DNA of 64,000 bases, taken from contig JAQVVH010000002.1 of the NCBI GenBank assembly GCA_028699065.1, positions 1 through 64,000 of the forward strand, given 5' to 3'. A program made the position numbers and the translations under genes. Origin of the DNA: Gallionella sp. GTDB lineage: Bacteria > Pseudomonadota > Gammaproteobacteria > Burkholderiales > Gallionellaceae. The notes below the pieces were generated by a model. It had not been told where the DNA came from, ran no database searches, and saw only the letters and a program-made list of their open reading frames with translations. Below are positions 1 to 7,338 of the stretch, one piece after another (positions within the stretch are counted from its first letter, which is position 1; each line of letters opens with the position of its first letter).

Positions 1-133
1 GATCGCGGCAAGGTGCGGTAAATAAAGGGTTTGAAGTGGTGGTAAAAACGGTTAAATCACAACATAAAAAAACCCCGAAAGCCAATGGCCACGGGGTTTT
101 CAGGGGTTTTTCGTGGTGCCCAGGAGAGGACTC
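1..133. repeat. attL: attL: left prophage attachment repeat
   Basis: Positions 1-127 are identical to 43426-43552; after one mismatch the next five bases also match, then the copies diverge. The last part (about 114-133) is the 3' end of a tRNA-Leu gene including the encoded CCA, which is intact only at the right copy. This is the pattern left by tyrosine-integrase insertion into a tRNA 3' end. The window begins exactly where the repeat is first visible, so its true left limit cannot be seen. It contains a bidirectional terminator hairpin (stem 69-77 with 92-100). Confidence 0.9.
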
Positions 134-167
134 ATCAAGCCTTTAGTGGTGCCGGTTTCAAAGGTCA

Positions 168-187
168 TGTTGTGATTTTGTTGTGAT
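168..187. promoter_or_regulatory. Integrase arm-type repeats, left side
   Basis: Two copies of TGTTGTGAT (168-176 and 179-187) lie 11 bp apart, immediately inside attL. The same octamer core occurs three times at 11-bp spacing next to attR (43384-43415), and once inverted inside each att repeat (56-64 and the equivalent right position). Short repeats flanking the core on both sides are typical of integrase arm-binding sites; the assignment is inferred from position and repetition. Confidence 0.55.
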
Positions 188-195
188 TAAAAAAT

Positions 196-408
196 TCAAG
201 CTGCGGCTCGCAGCTTGCTCGTCCACTCAATAATTTCTTCTTTGTTGTACATCTTCCGATTCGACATCGGCGGCCTGATAGCCTTCGGGAAGCCGGGAAG
301 GTGCACATATCGCTCATAGACTATCCGATAACTGACGCGCAGGATGTGCGAAATATACTCGGACGCCTCGCGCTGGGTCATCATAGGCTCTTGTTCAAAG
401 TGTGTCAT
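196..408 (-). CDS. Excisionase-like small HTH protein
   Basis: A 70-residue protein with an AlpA/Xis-style winged-helix layout: an N-terminal segment with EASEYI, a basic middle (YRIVYERYVHLPGFPKAIRP) and a C-terminal KMYNKEEIIEWT helix, as in small DNA-binding directionality factors. The start has a good ribosome site (AAGGAAAG before ATG). It is the last gene of the leftward early operon and sits beside attL. In the circular phage it would lie directly upstream of the integrase on the same strand with attP between them, which supports a role in excision. The family assignment is by pattern only. Confidence 0.6.
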   Translation of the reverse strand: MTHFEQEPMMTQREASEYISHILRVSYRIVYERYVHLPGFPKAIRPPMSNRKMYNKEEIIEWTSKLRAAA

Positions 409-685
409 GTGTTCTTTCCTTATAAAAATCTTCCGGAGCGATGCGCTTCCCGCCTAGAGTTGCCGCCGTTCCGAAAGTAATCATGTCAGACATCGCCTGC
501 TTCAACGCTTTCACTTCCTCGATGGATTGCTTGATTCCAGTGCCTGACGCGATGACTAGCCGGCACTCCGCACACAGGATGTCCTCATACGGCTCGCCCG
601 TCACGGCGTCTCTATCGGGAGCAATCAATACCGGCTGAACCAAATCACAACAATCGCAATAAAGTTTCATAGCTCCAATGCTCAT
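395..685 (-). CDS. Hypothetical protein with Cys pairs
   Basis: A 96-residue protein starting at the ATG at 685, chosen because it is preceded by GGGGAGGTGAA and overlaps the stop of the upstream micro-ORF as ATGA. It has a CDCC pair near the N-terminus and a CAEC pair about 30 residues later, a possible zinc-binding treble-clef or ribbon, followed by a helical C-terminal half. Its stop overlaps the start of the excisionase-like gene, so it is part of the same translationally coupled operon. I do not recognise the family. Confidence 0.65.
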   Translation of the reverse strand: MSIGAMKLYCDCCDLVQPVLIAPDRDAVTGEPYEDILCAECRLVIASGTGIKQSIEEVKALKQAMSDMITFGTAATLGGKRIAPEDFYKERTHDTL

Positions 686-783
686 TTCACCTCCCCAATA
701 AATATCCGCCAGCAGCGCTTGCAAATGATGTATCCACGCATTGCCGCTGATCCGCAGTGTTCGCACTTCATTGCTTTAGCCAT
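682..783 (-). CDS. 33-residue zinc-ribbon micro-protein
   Basis: A very short ORF between ssb and the next gene, encoding 33 residues with two CxxC pairs (CEHC near residue 7 and CKRC near residue 21), the minimum for one zinc site. Its TGA overlaps the ATG of the downstream gene (ATGA), and it begins four bases after the ssb stop, as expected for a coupled phage operon gene. No strong ribosome site is visible, so translation may depend on ssb. Function unknown. Confidence 0.5.
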   Translation of the reverse strand: MAKAMKCEHCGSAAMRGYIICKRCWRIFIGEVK

Positions 784-786
784 ACC

Positions 787-1230
787 CTAGAACGGAATAT
801 CGTCGTCAAAGTTGTCAAAGGAACTGCCTTTTGTTGTCGGCTGCGCTGCGTTTTGTTGTCGAGTTTGGCGCTCATCTGCTGGTGCATGAGTCGCGCCCTC
901 CGGCTTTCCACCCAGCATCTTCATTTCATTGACTACGATCTCGGTGGTGTAGCGATCCTGACCTTCCTTGTCCTGCCACTTGCGGGTTTGCAGCTTGCCC
1001 TCGACATAAACCAGGCTGCCTTTCTTGAGATACTCCCCGGCGATCTCGGCCAGACGGCGGAAGAAAACCAGGTTGTGCCACTCGGTCTTTTCCTGCTTCT
1101 CGCCGTTCTTGTCCTTCCAGTTTTCGCTGGTGGCGATGCTGACGTTCGTCACAGCGTCGCCGTTTGGCATGTAACGGGTTTCCGGGTCTTTGCCCAAGTG
1201 ACCGATGAGGATTACTTTATTCACAGACAT
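787..1230 (-). CDS. ssb: Single-stranded DNA-binding protein
   Basis: A 147-residue SSB of normal bacterial/phage length. The OB-fold begins with [16 protein letters not shown] and contains the TEWHNLVFF and [10 protein letters not shown] segments. A glutamine-rich linker leads to the acidic tip DDDIPF, which recruits SSB-binding partners. It coats single-stranded DNA during phage replication and recombination and fits with the Bet and exonuclease genes upstream in the same leftward operon. Its start overlaps the end of the DGR1 reverse transcriptase by about 10 bp, so both are probably on one transcript. Confidence 0.95.
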   Translation of the reverse strand: MSVNKVILIGHLGKDPETRYMPNGDAVTNVSIATSENWKDKNGEKQEKTEWHNLVFFRRLAEIAGEYLKKGSLVYVEGKLQTRKWQDKEGQDRYTTEIVVNEMKMLGGKPEGATHAPADERQTRQQNAAQPTTKGSSFDNFDDDIPF

Positions 1231-2333
1231 GTTGATTTTCTCCTGTATGTTTTGGTTAAGTTTCCACTGATGCAGTGCCCGCGATACCGCATGATGTTTG
1301 CCAGTTGCGCGCGCTGGTGATGGCTGTGCGTAGCCTGTCGTAGCAGGCCGAAGTAGCTGTTGGCCGTCTCAAATAACTCTCTTGGATGGATCTCTTTGGT
1401 GCGACGCAGCGCCTCGTTGAATGTCCTGCGGCGAGCAACTCTCCGCCATGGCCGGATGACCTGCCCAACAAAATCCACGCCGCGATCAACTGGCTGCAAG
1501 ATGGTCTTTTTTGGGTTAACCCATAGGTTAAGATTGGTCGGAAGCCATGCCTCAATATCGGTTCTCGCGGTATTCAGCCGCTGTGGCGATTGGTGCAGCA
1601 GCACCATGTCGTCCACGTAGCGGACGTAGTGCTTGCAGTGCAAGTCGTGCTTGATGTGTTGGTCGAGCGCATCCAGCAGCACGTTGGCAAAGAACTGCGA
1701 CGACAGGTTTCCGATGGGCAGTCCGAGGTGCGCAGGCTGGCCAGTCAGGCGCTTGTGCGCCGGGACTCTGGCCATCATGGCCGGGTCGCCGCGATACTCA
1801 AAATCTCCCCTGGGATCGTGGAACAGCACCAGCTCGGCGAGTTGCAACCACCAGCCGCAAACCTTACGGGCCAGAAGCGAATGCACGATGCGCTTATCAA
1901 TGCTGACGAAGAAGTTGGCAATATCCAGCTTTAGATACCAGGCGGACTTGCTCCAGTTCTCAGTGATGCTGCGCACCTTGGCTTCCAGCCGCTTCGCTCC
2001 GTACAGCGTGCCGCGACCGGGGATGCAGGCGCACGAATCCGCAATGAATCCTGCATAGAATCTTGGCGCGATCCGGTTGTAGAGCAGGTGATGCACAATG
2101 CGGTCGCGGAATTCGGCAGCCCATACCTCGCGCGGCTTGGGGTGGGTGATGACGAAGCAGATGCTTTTTCCGGGCCGGTACGCTCCGTTGCGCAGCTCAT
2201 CATCGAGATGGCACAGATTACGCTCCAGACCTGCCTCAAACGCCAGAGCACTGGCGCTGTTGCGCTTGGTGCGGCGGCAGTCAAGATAGGCTTGCACCAG
2301 CTCATCGAATGAGAAGTCAGCAGGGTGGCGCAC
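1221..2333 (-). CDS. DGR1 reverse transcriptase
   Basis: A retroelement-type reverse transcriptase of the DGR clade. From a GTG start at 2333 it is 370 residues. It shows the first catalytic Asp in [10 protein letters not shown] (about residue 137), the DGR-type motif [10 protein letters not shown] (about 204-213) and the catalytic YVDD box (about 239-242). The open frame extends upstream to 2423 through the template repeat, but homology to the second RT in this prophage (FDELVQAY with FESLYLAY) begins just after the TR, so a start at or near 2333 is more likely; no strong ribosome site is visible. It would reverse-transcribe TR1 RNA with adenine-specific infidelity. Neighbours: Avd and target upstream, ssb downstream. 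Confidence 0.93.
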   Translation of the reverse strand: MRHPADFSFDELVQAYLDCRRTKRNSASALAFEAGLERNLCHLDDELRNGAYRPGKSICFVITHPKPREVWAAEFRDRIVHHLLYNRIAPRFYAGFIADSCACIPGRGTLYGAKRLEAKVRSITENWSKSAWYLKLDIANFFVSIDKRIVHSLLARKVCGWWLQLAELVLFHDPRGDFEYRGDPAMMARVPAHKRLTGQPAHLGLPIGNLSSQFFANVLLDALDQHIKHDLHCKHYVRYVDDMVLLHQSPQRLNTARTDIEAWLPTNLNLWVNPKKTILQPVDRGVDFVGQVIRPWRRVARRRTFNEALRRTKEIHPRELFETANSYFGLLRQATHSHHQRAQLANIMRYRGHCISGNLTKTYRRKSTCL

Positions 2334-2339
2334 GTATCC

Positions 2340-2438
2340 ATCTGCGGACAGCCCGCGCTCTGAGCTTGTTGTTCTTGTTGTTGTAATTCTGGTTGCCATT
2401 GTTGAAATTCTGGTTCCAGGCATAGTCAGAGGCCGAGG
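2340..2438 (-). repeat. TR1: DGR1 template repeat (TR1)
   Basis: A 99-bp repeat matching VR1 (3005-3103) and VR2 (7350-7449). On the coding (minus) strand it is rich in AAC/AAT codons, reading as a run of Asn-containing codons. Both VRs differ from it at 12 positions, all of them A in TR1 (T on the plus strand). The GC-rich 3' end, about 26 bp and free of changes in all copies, is the presumed initiation-of-mutagenic-homing region; TR and VRs diverge right after it. It lies between avd1 and the RT, as in known DGRs. Confidence 0.95.
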
Positions 2439-2617
2439 CCAAACATCGTGCTATCTACATCGCCGCGCCGAAGGCATGTGCCGATCAGCGAGGTAACTGC
2501 GCCAGACCTGTCATGGGCAACTAGCCCTGCGGTTTCTGTAATGCGCATAGCGGTGGCATGGTTAGCCAGCGGCACGACCAGATTGATAATTTGCACAGTC
2601 ATAGTGGCCTTAACCAT
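2426..2617 (-). CDS. Small ORF coupled to DGR1 avd
   Basis: A 63-residue ORF whose ATG overlaps the avd1 stop (TAATG) and which ends inside the 5' edge of TR1. A second in-frame Met lies five residues in. The predicted product is weakly hydrophobic with a C-terminal RRGDVDSTMF segment; no family is recognised. Coupling to avd1 favours translation, but this stretch is also expected to be the 5' part of the DGR structural RNA, so the ORF could be incidental. Confidence 0.35.
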   Translation of the reverse strand: MVKATMTVQIINLVVPLANHATAMRITETAGLVAHDRSGAVTSLIGTCLRRGDVDSTMFGLGL

Positions 2618-2967
2618 TAAGAAACAGGCAATGTTGCTTTGCGCCATCCACCCGCCTGCTTGCCGATCATATTGGTGATCTGAATTGCTTTGGCATACTG
2701 GGCAGTCGAAATTGCCCGCTTGTCTCTTGAAAGACGCAGCAGCAATTCGCATACCTGAATGCGCTCCAACAGATCGTCCAAATAAGGCGCCTTATCCAGC
2801 GCACAATTGGCGCGGAATATGAGCATCAGAATTTCGAGGCACTCACCGCTGATCTTGTTGCCTATGGAGCTTTTAAAATCCCTCGGCATATTTTTGACCA
2901 TATCGGTGATGGCATCGAACAAGTCGTAGGCCACCTTATATATCGGCAAAGCGGTATGGATTCCCAT
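2617..2967 (-). CDS. avd: DGR1 accessory protein Avd
   Basis: A 116-residue helical protein of the Avd/four-helix-bundle family. It opens with LPIYKVAYDLFDAI, continues with FKSSIGNKISGECLEIL and ends with YAKAIQITNMIGKQAGGWRK, the typical final helix (compare DEIGRMVGGWIK in the second Avd at 39534). In BPP-1, Avd forms a pentamer that binds the RT and the TR RNA and is required for mutagenic homing. It lies between the VR1 gene and TR1. Predicted pI is probably basic, as known for Avd proteins. No clear ribosome site precedes the ATG. Confidence 0.85.
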   Translation of the reverse strand: MGIHTALPIYKVAYDLFDAITDMVKNMPRDFKSSIGNKISGECLEILMLIFRANCALDKAPYLDDLLERIQVCELLLRLSRDKRAISTAQYAKAIQITNMIGKQAGGWRKATLPVS

Positions 2968-2993
2968 GCTGATAAAACCAAATAATTAAATGA

Positions 2994-3449
2994 CTAAATT
3001 ACTAATCTGCGGACAGCCCGCGCTCTGAGCTTGTAGTTCTTGGTGCTGTAACCCTGGTAGCCATTGAAGAAATACTGGCGCCAGGCAGAGTCAGAGGCCG
3101 AGGTATGTTCTTCGCCAGACCAGTACCAGTCATTCTTGAACTGATCCTTGAGGTTGGCGAAGAGCAGGGATTGTTCACGGCGATTCGGCAATGAACCGCC
3201 GATACTTTCTGCCCAGGCTTTAGCATCTTTCCAGTTGATGCTTTCGCGCTCTCCGGGTAGCAAAACGATATGGCAATAACCGCCTTCTTTATTGATAAGC
3301 ATGCCCGCGTATTCTTCACCCGGGTTAAGGGCGATGATCTGAGCGCCCATTTCTATAGAGCGACACGCTGATTTGCGCTCGAATTCGGCAATCATTTCTG
3401 CAACCTTGCTGTGTTCGCGTTTGATTTCTTCGAGAGTGATTGTGGTCAT
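2994..3449 (-). CDS. DGR1 target protein 1 (CLec/DUF1566-like)
   Basis: A 151-residue variable protein. After a helical N-terminal stretch of about 40 residues comes a DUF1566/C-type-lectin-like domain (GEEYAGMLI, HIVLLPGE, WAESIGGSLPNRRE, WYWSGEE) whose last 33 residues before LVI are the VR (about residues 116-148). No signal peptide or membrane segment is visible. It is paralogous to the 115-residue protein at 7339, sharing the domain and the identical tail RARAVRRLVI. Its ATG overlaps the stop of the Gp49-like gene (TAATG) with AAAGGAG upstream. Ligand unknown; its location in an early recombination operon rather than among tail genes is unusual. Confidence 0.88.
   Translation of the reverse strand: MTTITLEEIKREHSKVAEMIAEFERKSACRSIEMGAQIIALNPGEEYAGMLINKEGGYCHIVLLPGERESINWKDAKAWAESIGGSLPNRREQSLLFANLKDQFKNDWYWSGEEHTSASDSAWRQYFFNGYQGYSTKNYKLRARAVRRLVI
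3005..3103 (-). repeat. VR1: DGR1 variable repeat 1 (VR1)
   Basis: Aligned with TR1 (2340-2438) without gaps: 12 substitutions, all at TR1 adenines on the coding strand. They change Asn codons to Arg, Tyr, Phe, Gly, Ser and Thr, and one Tyr codon to Ser. The 3' GC-rich block is unchanged. Sequence just beyond the VR, across the stop codon, is shared with VR2 but not with TR1. Confidence 0.95.
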
Positions 3450-3853
3450 TACTGTTCTCCTTTAGATACCTTTGGTTCGAAATTGAGCTTTGTCCGCAGC
3501 TCATACCCCATCAGCGGCCAGATTTTTTCGACAGCTTTCTGGCGGGCAATCTTGCGACCGATCTCGGCGTCGAAGTTTTCCGGGCTGGCGCAGGCTGATT
3601 CCCCGGTGACGGTGAAGCCATTACGCAGGACAAGGACGCAGAAGGTCAGTAGATCGCATGGCGCGAGTAGTCGCACGCCTTCAACGTACTCTGACTTCAC
3701 GCGCCCGGTTGCACTTGCCATGCCTCCGTTAATACCGTCTGTAGCAGTGAAATACACCTCACTTACGATGTTCGCCTCAATATCTGCGGGCGTAATGCGC
3801 GGTGCTGTCAGCCCTTTGTCTTGGATTTCTTTTTCGATTGCTTGGTCTGTCAT
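3449..3853 (-). CDS. Gp49-family phage protein
   Basis: A 134-residue protein resembling the phage Gp49 family (Mu-like Gp49/66): APRITPADIEANIVSEVYFTA followed by LTFCVLVLRNGFTVTGESACASPENFDAEIGRKIARQKAVEKIWPLMGY, which is the recognisable block. The function is not known; members are found near early replication/recombination or Gam genes in many prophages. The start has AAGGAGAAAACC before ATG, and the stop overlaps the next start. Family recognition is from memory of conserved blocks. Confidence 0.75.
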   Translation of the reverse strand: MTDQAIEKEIQDKGLTAPRITPADIEANIVSEVYFTATDGINGGMASATGRVKSEYVEGVRLLAPCDLLTFCVLVLRNGFTVTGESACASPENFDAEIGRKIARQKAVEKIWPLMGYELRTKLNFEPKVSKGEQ

Positions 3854-3868
3854 GGTTTTCTCCTTTAG

Positions 3869-4228
3869 TTAAGCTGCTTTTCTTTCTTGACCTGTCATTT
3901 CTGCGTACTCTTTCACCAACCCTCTCATGTCATCGCCCGGTGGTGCGCAATACCCAGCCCCCCTAAGATTCATGGCCAAATCTCCGCAGTCCTCACACAT
4001 GTACCGCGTTGCCTTTGGGACTTCATCGCCGTAAATGCGCTCTTCAATGTCGTTTTCAGGTGGACGCCAGCAGTAATGCTTTAGCACTGTGTCCCCAACT
4101 TTTATTGGCGCGTTGCAAGAACAGCACCGCCTTCCGCGCTTTGTGTCCAGACGAGTGAAGTCATTGGGAACGTCGTAATACCAAGAGTAATCACCATAGT
4201 CTGCGTCTCTGTCGCAGGTTAGGCTCAT
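3869..4228 (-). CDS. Hypothetical protein with two Cys pairs
   Basis: A 119-residue protein starting at the ATG at 4228, which has GAAGGAGG upstream and overlaps the exonuclease stop (ATGA); the longer frame to 4318 lies inside the exonuclease gene and is rejected. It carries CCSCNAPI and, about 50 residues later, CEDCGDL, separated by HYCWRPPEND, consistent with a zinc-stabilised fold. The N-terminus is acidic and Tyr-rich. It is a member of the leftward early operon; function unknown. Confidence 0.7.
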   Translation of the reverse strand: MSLTCDRDADYGDYSWYYDVPNDFTRLDTKRGRRCCSCNAPIKVGDTVLKHYCWRPPENDIEERIYGDEVPKATRYMCEDCGDLAMNLRGAGYCAPPGDDMRGLVKEYAEMTGQERKAA

Positions 4229-5754
4229 GCCGCCTCCTTCATGCGACGGGATTCCTGGAACTTCACGAACTCGCATAGGATCGCCCGGACGTGGTTTATT
4301 TCCTTCTGGCCGCCCCATTCCCGGCTACGCATGAATGCGCTGATCTCGTCTTGGTGCGCGATGACCACGTTGGATTGATCGATATGTACAGATTCTTCGA
4401 TTTTTTTAACAGGTTCCGGCGACGTGTCGATTTCCTGTACATGTTGTGCCTTGGCTTCTGCCTCGGCCTTTGCCTTGGCTTCCGCCTCGATCCGGCTAGT
4501 AATGAGCAGGGTGAAGTCATCGAACGGCTTGACGATGATCTGTTGCAAGTCAGGGAAGAGGGCTCCACGCCCGGCGGCATGTTCTTTGCACCAAGCCAGT
4601 TTGGCGCGCACGTCTTTGGCGATCTGGTCGGCAGCGAACTTGCCGTCGCGCAATGCGGTATCCAGCTTTTCTTTCGTGCTGGCCAGCGATTTCAGCCCTT
4701 TGATGGCAGCGCCGAAGTCGATTCGCGGCATGATCGTCAGCAGTTGAATGCCGCCGACCTCGGATTGAAGGCTGACGATATGGGCGGCATACGCATCGCC
4801 TGCTGCTTTTATCAGCTCAAGTTTGCGCGCTTCCTTCTCGCTCTTCACCAGCTTGTCCAGCATCAGGCGCTTGTCGCGCAACTGGGCGCTGATGTGATCT
4901 AGGGTGCGCAGCACCTCATCGACGCTGGACATCTGCGCGGTGATGCTTTGCTTGACCGATTCGATGTTGCCCTCGGCTTCCTTGCAGAATTTGACGGTAG
5001 CTTCAGCGTCGGCAAAGTCCTGATCGACTATCAGTTCCGTGCGGATATTGGCGATGAATGTGGTAGCCGCTTCCTTGAACTCTGCCAGGTTCGAGGCCGT
5101 GACCATGCCGGTCGCCTGGACAAAGACGGAGGGCAGGGCGGCAATGGCTTCTGCCTTGACGATAGGCGTGGCGACTTCCGGGACATAGGCTGCCAGGTCT
5201 TGTTCAAACTGCGCCCAGCCAGCGATGATGCGTTCGCGCATGTCTGTATCTGGCACATAGAAGCATTGCACCTTCTCCACCAGTGTTTCTCCGTCCCATT
5301 TGGTTGCCATGAACAGGCAGCGCTGTGCGCCGGATACCATGAGCTGATGTTCCATCTGCGCCCGATACTGCTCTGGCAGATCATCGGCATGCTCAATGCC
5401 GCGCAGATCGTTGTTCAGCGTCTTGTGTTCAAAGATCACGTCGCCGTCGAAGGTGATGCCGTCAAAGCTGGCGGAATACTTGCCCTCAATGCCTGTTACC
5501 GGCGAAAGCTCGTCTTTGATGATTGATTCAGCCAGCGGGCGGGCCAGCGCCTCGAAGCGGTGGCCATCATTGAACCGGCGCTGCGTGGCATCGTCCGCCT
5601 CCGGCGCAATGCCGGTGTGCTTTTCAGCCAATAGGGCGGAGCGTGTTTTGTACGGGCTGATGCCGAGCATGGCCGGGGCATCACTGGCATTCAATGCCGT
5701 TGCGCGGTGGGCACGCCACTCCGGGCTGCCTTGTACGAGGTTCATGATTTTCAT
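4225..5754 (-). CDS. YqaJ-type phage recombination exonuclease
   Basis: A 509-residue protein with an N-terminal YqaJ/lambda-exonuclease-like nuclease domain (about 1-200). It begins QGSPEWRAHRATALNASDAP, then has SFDGITFDGDVIFEHKTL, holding the catalytic D...E-x-K set. The C-terminal 300 residues are largely helical and coiled, with an Ala/Lys/Glu repeat (AEAKAKAEAEAKA), making it longer than simple YqaJ nucleases. It degrades one strand from double-strand ends to give tails for Bet. Start at 5754 is chosen for the TAATG overlap with bet and the GGGAGAAG ribosome site. Confidence 0.88.
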   Translation of the reverse strand: MKIMNLVQGSPEWRAHRATALNASDAPAMLGISPYKTRSALLAEKHTGIAPEADDATQRRFNDGHRFEALARPLAESIIKDELSPVTGIEGKYSASFDGITFDGDVIFEHKTLNNDLRGIEHADDLPEQYRAQMEHQLMVSGAQRCLFMATKWDGETLVEKVQCFYVPDTDMRERIIAGWAQFEQDLAAYVPEVATPIVKAEAIAALPSVFVQATGMVTASNLAEFKEAATTFIANIRTELIVDQDFADAEATVKFCKEAEGNIESVKQSITAQMSSVDEVLRTLDHISAQLRDKRLMLDKLVKSEKEARKLELIKAAGDAYAAHIVSLQSEVGGIQLLTIMPRIDFGAAIKGLKSLASTKEKLDTALRDGKFAADQIAKDVRAKLAWCKEHAAGRGALFPDLQQIIVKPFDDFTLLITSRIEAEAKAKAEAEAKAQHVQEIDTSPEPVKKIEESVHIDQSNVVIAHQDEISAFMRSREWGGQKEINHVRAILCEFVKFQESRRMKEAA

Positions 5755-6626
5755 TATTGCTTCTCCCACGATTTGATTTCTTCAATGGCGTCATCGGTCA
5801 GGATGCACTTGGCCGAAAGGAAGTCGATCAGCGTCTGCGCCTTGGCCTCGCCTTGCTGGATCAGGGCTTTTTTGCTGAATCGGGTGACTTCTCCGGTGTC
5901 GCCATCCAGCACGTCGATGCCATAGCGATTGATAACTTCCTCGCGGTTCATCGTGGGCAGGGCGGGCTTTTCTTCCTTCACTTCGCGCACTACAGCCTCA
6001 ATGGTTTGGCCTTCGTAGCCTTTGCCTTCCATTTCTTCTGCGGTCGGCGCGGCACCAAGCTCTGGGAAGGCTTTGCGCAGGGCTTGCGCCTCGGCGCACT
6101 TTGCGATCTGCCCGTAAGGTCGTTTCGACCACATGGCATTGGGGGCGATGGACTTATCCTTGCCGCCCTTCATGGCGTAGTTTTCTTTCCAGCGCTCGGT
6201 CGCGGCGTATTCGGCGATCTGGCCGCTGGGCAGGATTCGCTTGACGATCACCTTGCACCATGTAGGGTAGGTGATCTCAAAACCGCCGATGGTTTCGGTT
6301 TTGTCTGGGCCAAACTCAGGCTCAGTCACGCCAGCGCATTCGCCAGTGCGGGACATTTGTGTGCGGTACAGCCCGATGCCAGGCATCACCACGTCGCGCA
6401 TTGTTTGCAGCTTGCTGTCCCAGATCGGGACGATATGCACCGGCTTTTGCATTGGGTCGAGTCCGGATGCCTGACAGTAGCCCAGCACCATTTTGATGCT
6501 GTCAGTCTGCGCGCCCGGATACAGGCTGTTGCGCAGGATGTTGATTAGCTCGTCCTCGGTCATCGCGGAGACGGCGGTATTCTGTGTTTTGGCGGCAAGC
6601 GCCGTGGATTTAACTGGTGCGTTCAT
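5754..6626 (-). CDS. bet: Single-strand annealing protein Bet (RecT superfamily)
   Basis: A 290-residue annealing protein of the lambda Bet/RecT superfamily. The N-terminus is Ala-rich; the core starts at MTEDELINILRNSLYPGA and holds VLGYCQASGLDPMQKPVHIVP, VVMPGIGLYRTQMSRTGECAG and AKCAEAQALRKAFPELGAAPT, all characteristic. With the exonuclease and SSB it forms a two-component recombination system that anneals complementary single strands at ends. The start has GGAGGTGATAA before ATG and overlaps the preceding small ORF (ATGA). Confidence 0.92.
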   Translation of the reverse strand: MNAPVKSTALAAKTQNTAVSAMTEDELINILRNSLYPGAQTDSIKMVLGYCQASGLDPMQKPVHIVPIWDSKLQTMRDVVMPGIGLYRTQMSRTGECAGVTEPEFGPDKTETIGGFEITYPTWCKVIVKRILPSGQIAEYAATERWKENYAMKGGKDKSIAPNAMWSKRPYGQIAKCAEAQALRKAFPELGAAPTAEEMEGKGYEGQTIEAVVREVKEEKPALPTMNREEVINRYGIDVLDGDTGEVTRFSKKALIQQGEAKAQTLIDFLSAKCILTDDAIEEIKSWEKQ

Positions 6627-6796
6627 TTATCACCTCCATTTAACTGCTTGAATTTGTGCCAGCGCCGTTGTTGCGCGAGGCTCCTGATCTCAAAATTTAT
6701 CCTGCCTTCAATCGCCAACATCGCAGCGCGCGCCATCTGGCGGATTTGCTCGTGCGCTTGATGCGCCTGGTAATCAATTCGTTGCTGACGATTCAC
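6623..6796 (-). CDS. Small hypothetical protein upstream of bet
   Basis: A 57-residue ORF with a GTG start at 6796 that overlaps the stop of the next ORF upstream (GTGA); its own stop overlaps the bet start (ATGA). The product is basic and Gln-rich and mostly helical (QAHEQIRQMARAAMLAIE). It is too short for recognition; coupling at both ends and the absence of any gap support it as a real gene. Confidence 0.5.
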   Translation of the reverse strand: MNRQQRIDYQAHQAHEQIRQMARAAMLAIEGRINFEIRSLAQQRRWHKFKQLNGGDK

Positions 6797-6945
6797 TGAA
6801 TCCCCACTGGCTTAAATCCGCCGGTCAGCAGCGCGTGCTTGCCGGAGGCCATCAGGAACATGGTTTTTGCAATCCACTCCCGGCGTAGGTGCTTGCTGTG
6901 CGGGAAGTGGCGCTGTGCTGCGCGTGCGTATTGTTTGATGGTCAT
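6793..6945 (-). CDS. Small basic hypothetical protein
   Basis: A 50-residue ORF starting at the ATG at 6945, with a basic N-terminus (TIKQYARAAQRHFPHSKHLRREW). Its stop overlaps the following GTG start (GTGA). It matches no family I know. Part of the chain of small coupled genes between the DGR1 target 2 gene and bet. Confidence 0.5.
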   Translation of the reverse strand: MTIKQYARAAQRHFPHSKHLRREWIAKTMFLMASGKHALLTGGFKPVGIQ

Positions 6946-6946
6946 G

Positions 6947-7015
6947 TCATATCCCCAGAAAAATCATGTAGGCCCACAGGCACCCGAAGAACGCGCCGAA
7001 CAGAATCGCTTTCAT
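6947..7015 (-). CDS. 22-residue hydrophobic peptide
   Basis: A micro-ORF whose ATG overlaps the stop of the preceding gene (ATGA). It encodes 22 residues, nearly all hydrophobic (starts MKAILFGAFFG, ends MIFLGI), enough for one membrane helix. It is placed exactly between two other coupled ORFs. Translation is plausible but unproven at this length. Confidence 0.35.
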   Translation of the reverse strand: MKAILFGAFFGCLWAYMIFLGI

Positions 7016-7311
7016 GCCCGATCCCGGTTATCCGAGTACCGATCCCGCGCAGCTTCAAGCCGTGCCTCGGTACAATCGCGGCAGCCGCAGCCGTTTTCAT
7101 GCCGGGGGTCGCGTTCGTATGCGGCCAGCGCATCTACCGCAGACGCGAGAGAATCAATCGCATCGGTCAGCCCGATGCCGTCCAGTTCCGACAGCCGATC
7201 CTTGATTGCATCCGCCAGGTCGAGAAGCTGACCTTCATCCGCAGCTTCAATGAAGCTGAGCGCCGTGTTCATGCGGTTTTGGCGCGCTGCCAGTTCGATA
7301 ATGTTGGCCAT
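7012..7311 (-). CDS. Hypothetical protein, acidic with Cys motif
   Basis: A 99-residue protein beginning MANIIELAARQNRMNTALSF with GAGGCGGGAA before the ATG. It has an acidic helical middle (LDLADAIKDRLSELDGIGL) and a C-terminal GCGCRDC cluster. It lies directly downstream of the DGR1 target 2 gene in the leftward operon. No family recognised. Confidence 0.6.
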   Translation of the reverse strand: MANIIELAARQNRMNTALSFIEAADEGQLLDLADAIKDRLSELDGIGLTDAIDSLASAVDALAAYERDPRHENGCGCRDCTEARLEAARDRYSDNRDRA

Positions 7312-7338
7312 TTCCCGCCTCGCAAAATTGATAAATGA

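Noticed and set aside
1221..2423. Longer RT1 form beginning inside TR1
   Set aside because: About 30 N-terminal residues would be TR-encoded and have no counterpart in the other RT; kept only as an open question in the findings.
2618..2752. Upstream part of the 108-residue minus-strand ORF
   Set aside because: It overlaps avd1 in another frame; only the part from the coupled ATG at 2617 is worth keeping.
2960..3000. Hairpin downstream of VR1
   Set aside because: Only a 4-bp ATGG/CCAT stem with a GAAT loop; too weak to call a DGR recognition hairpin.
5757..6548. 263-residue plus-strand ORF opposite bet
   Set aside because: Antisense shadow of a clear Bet coding region.
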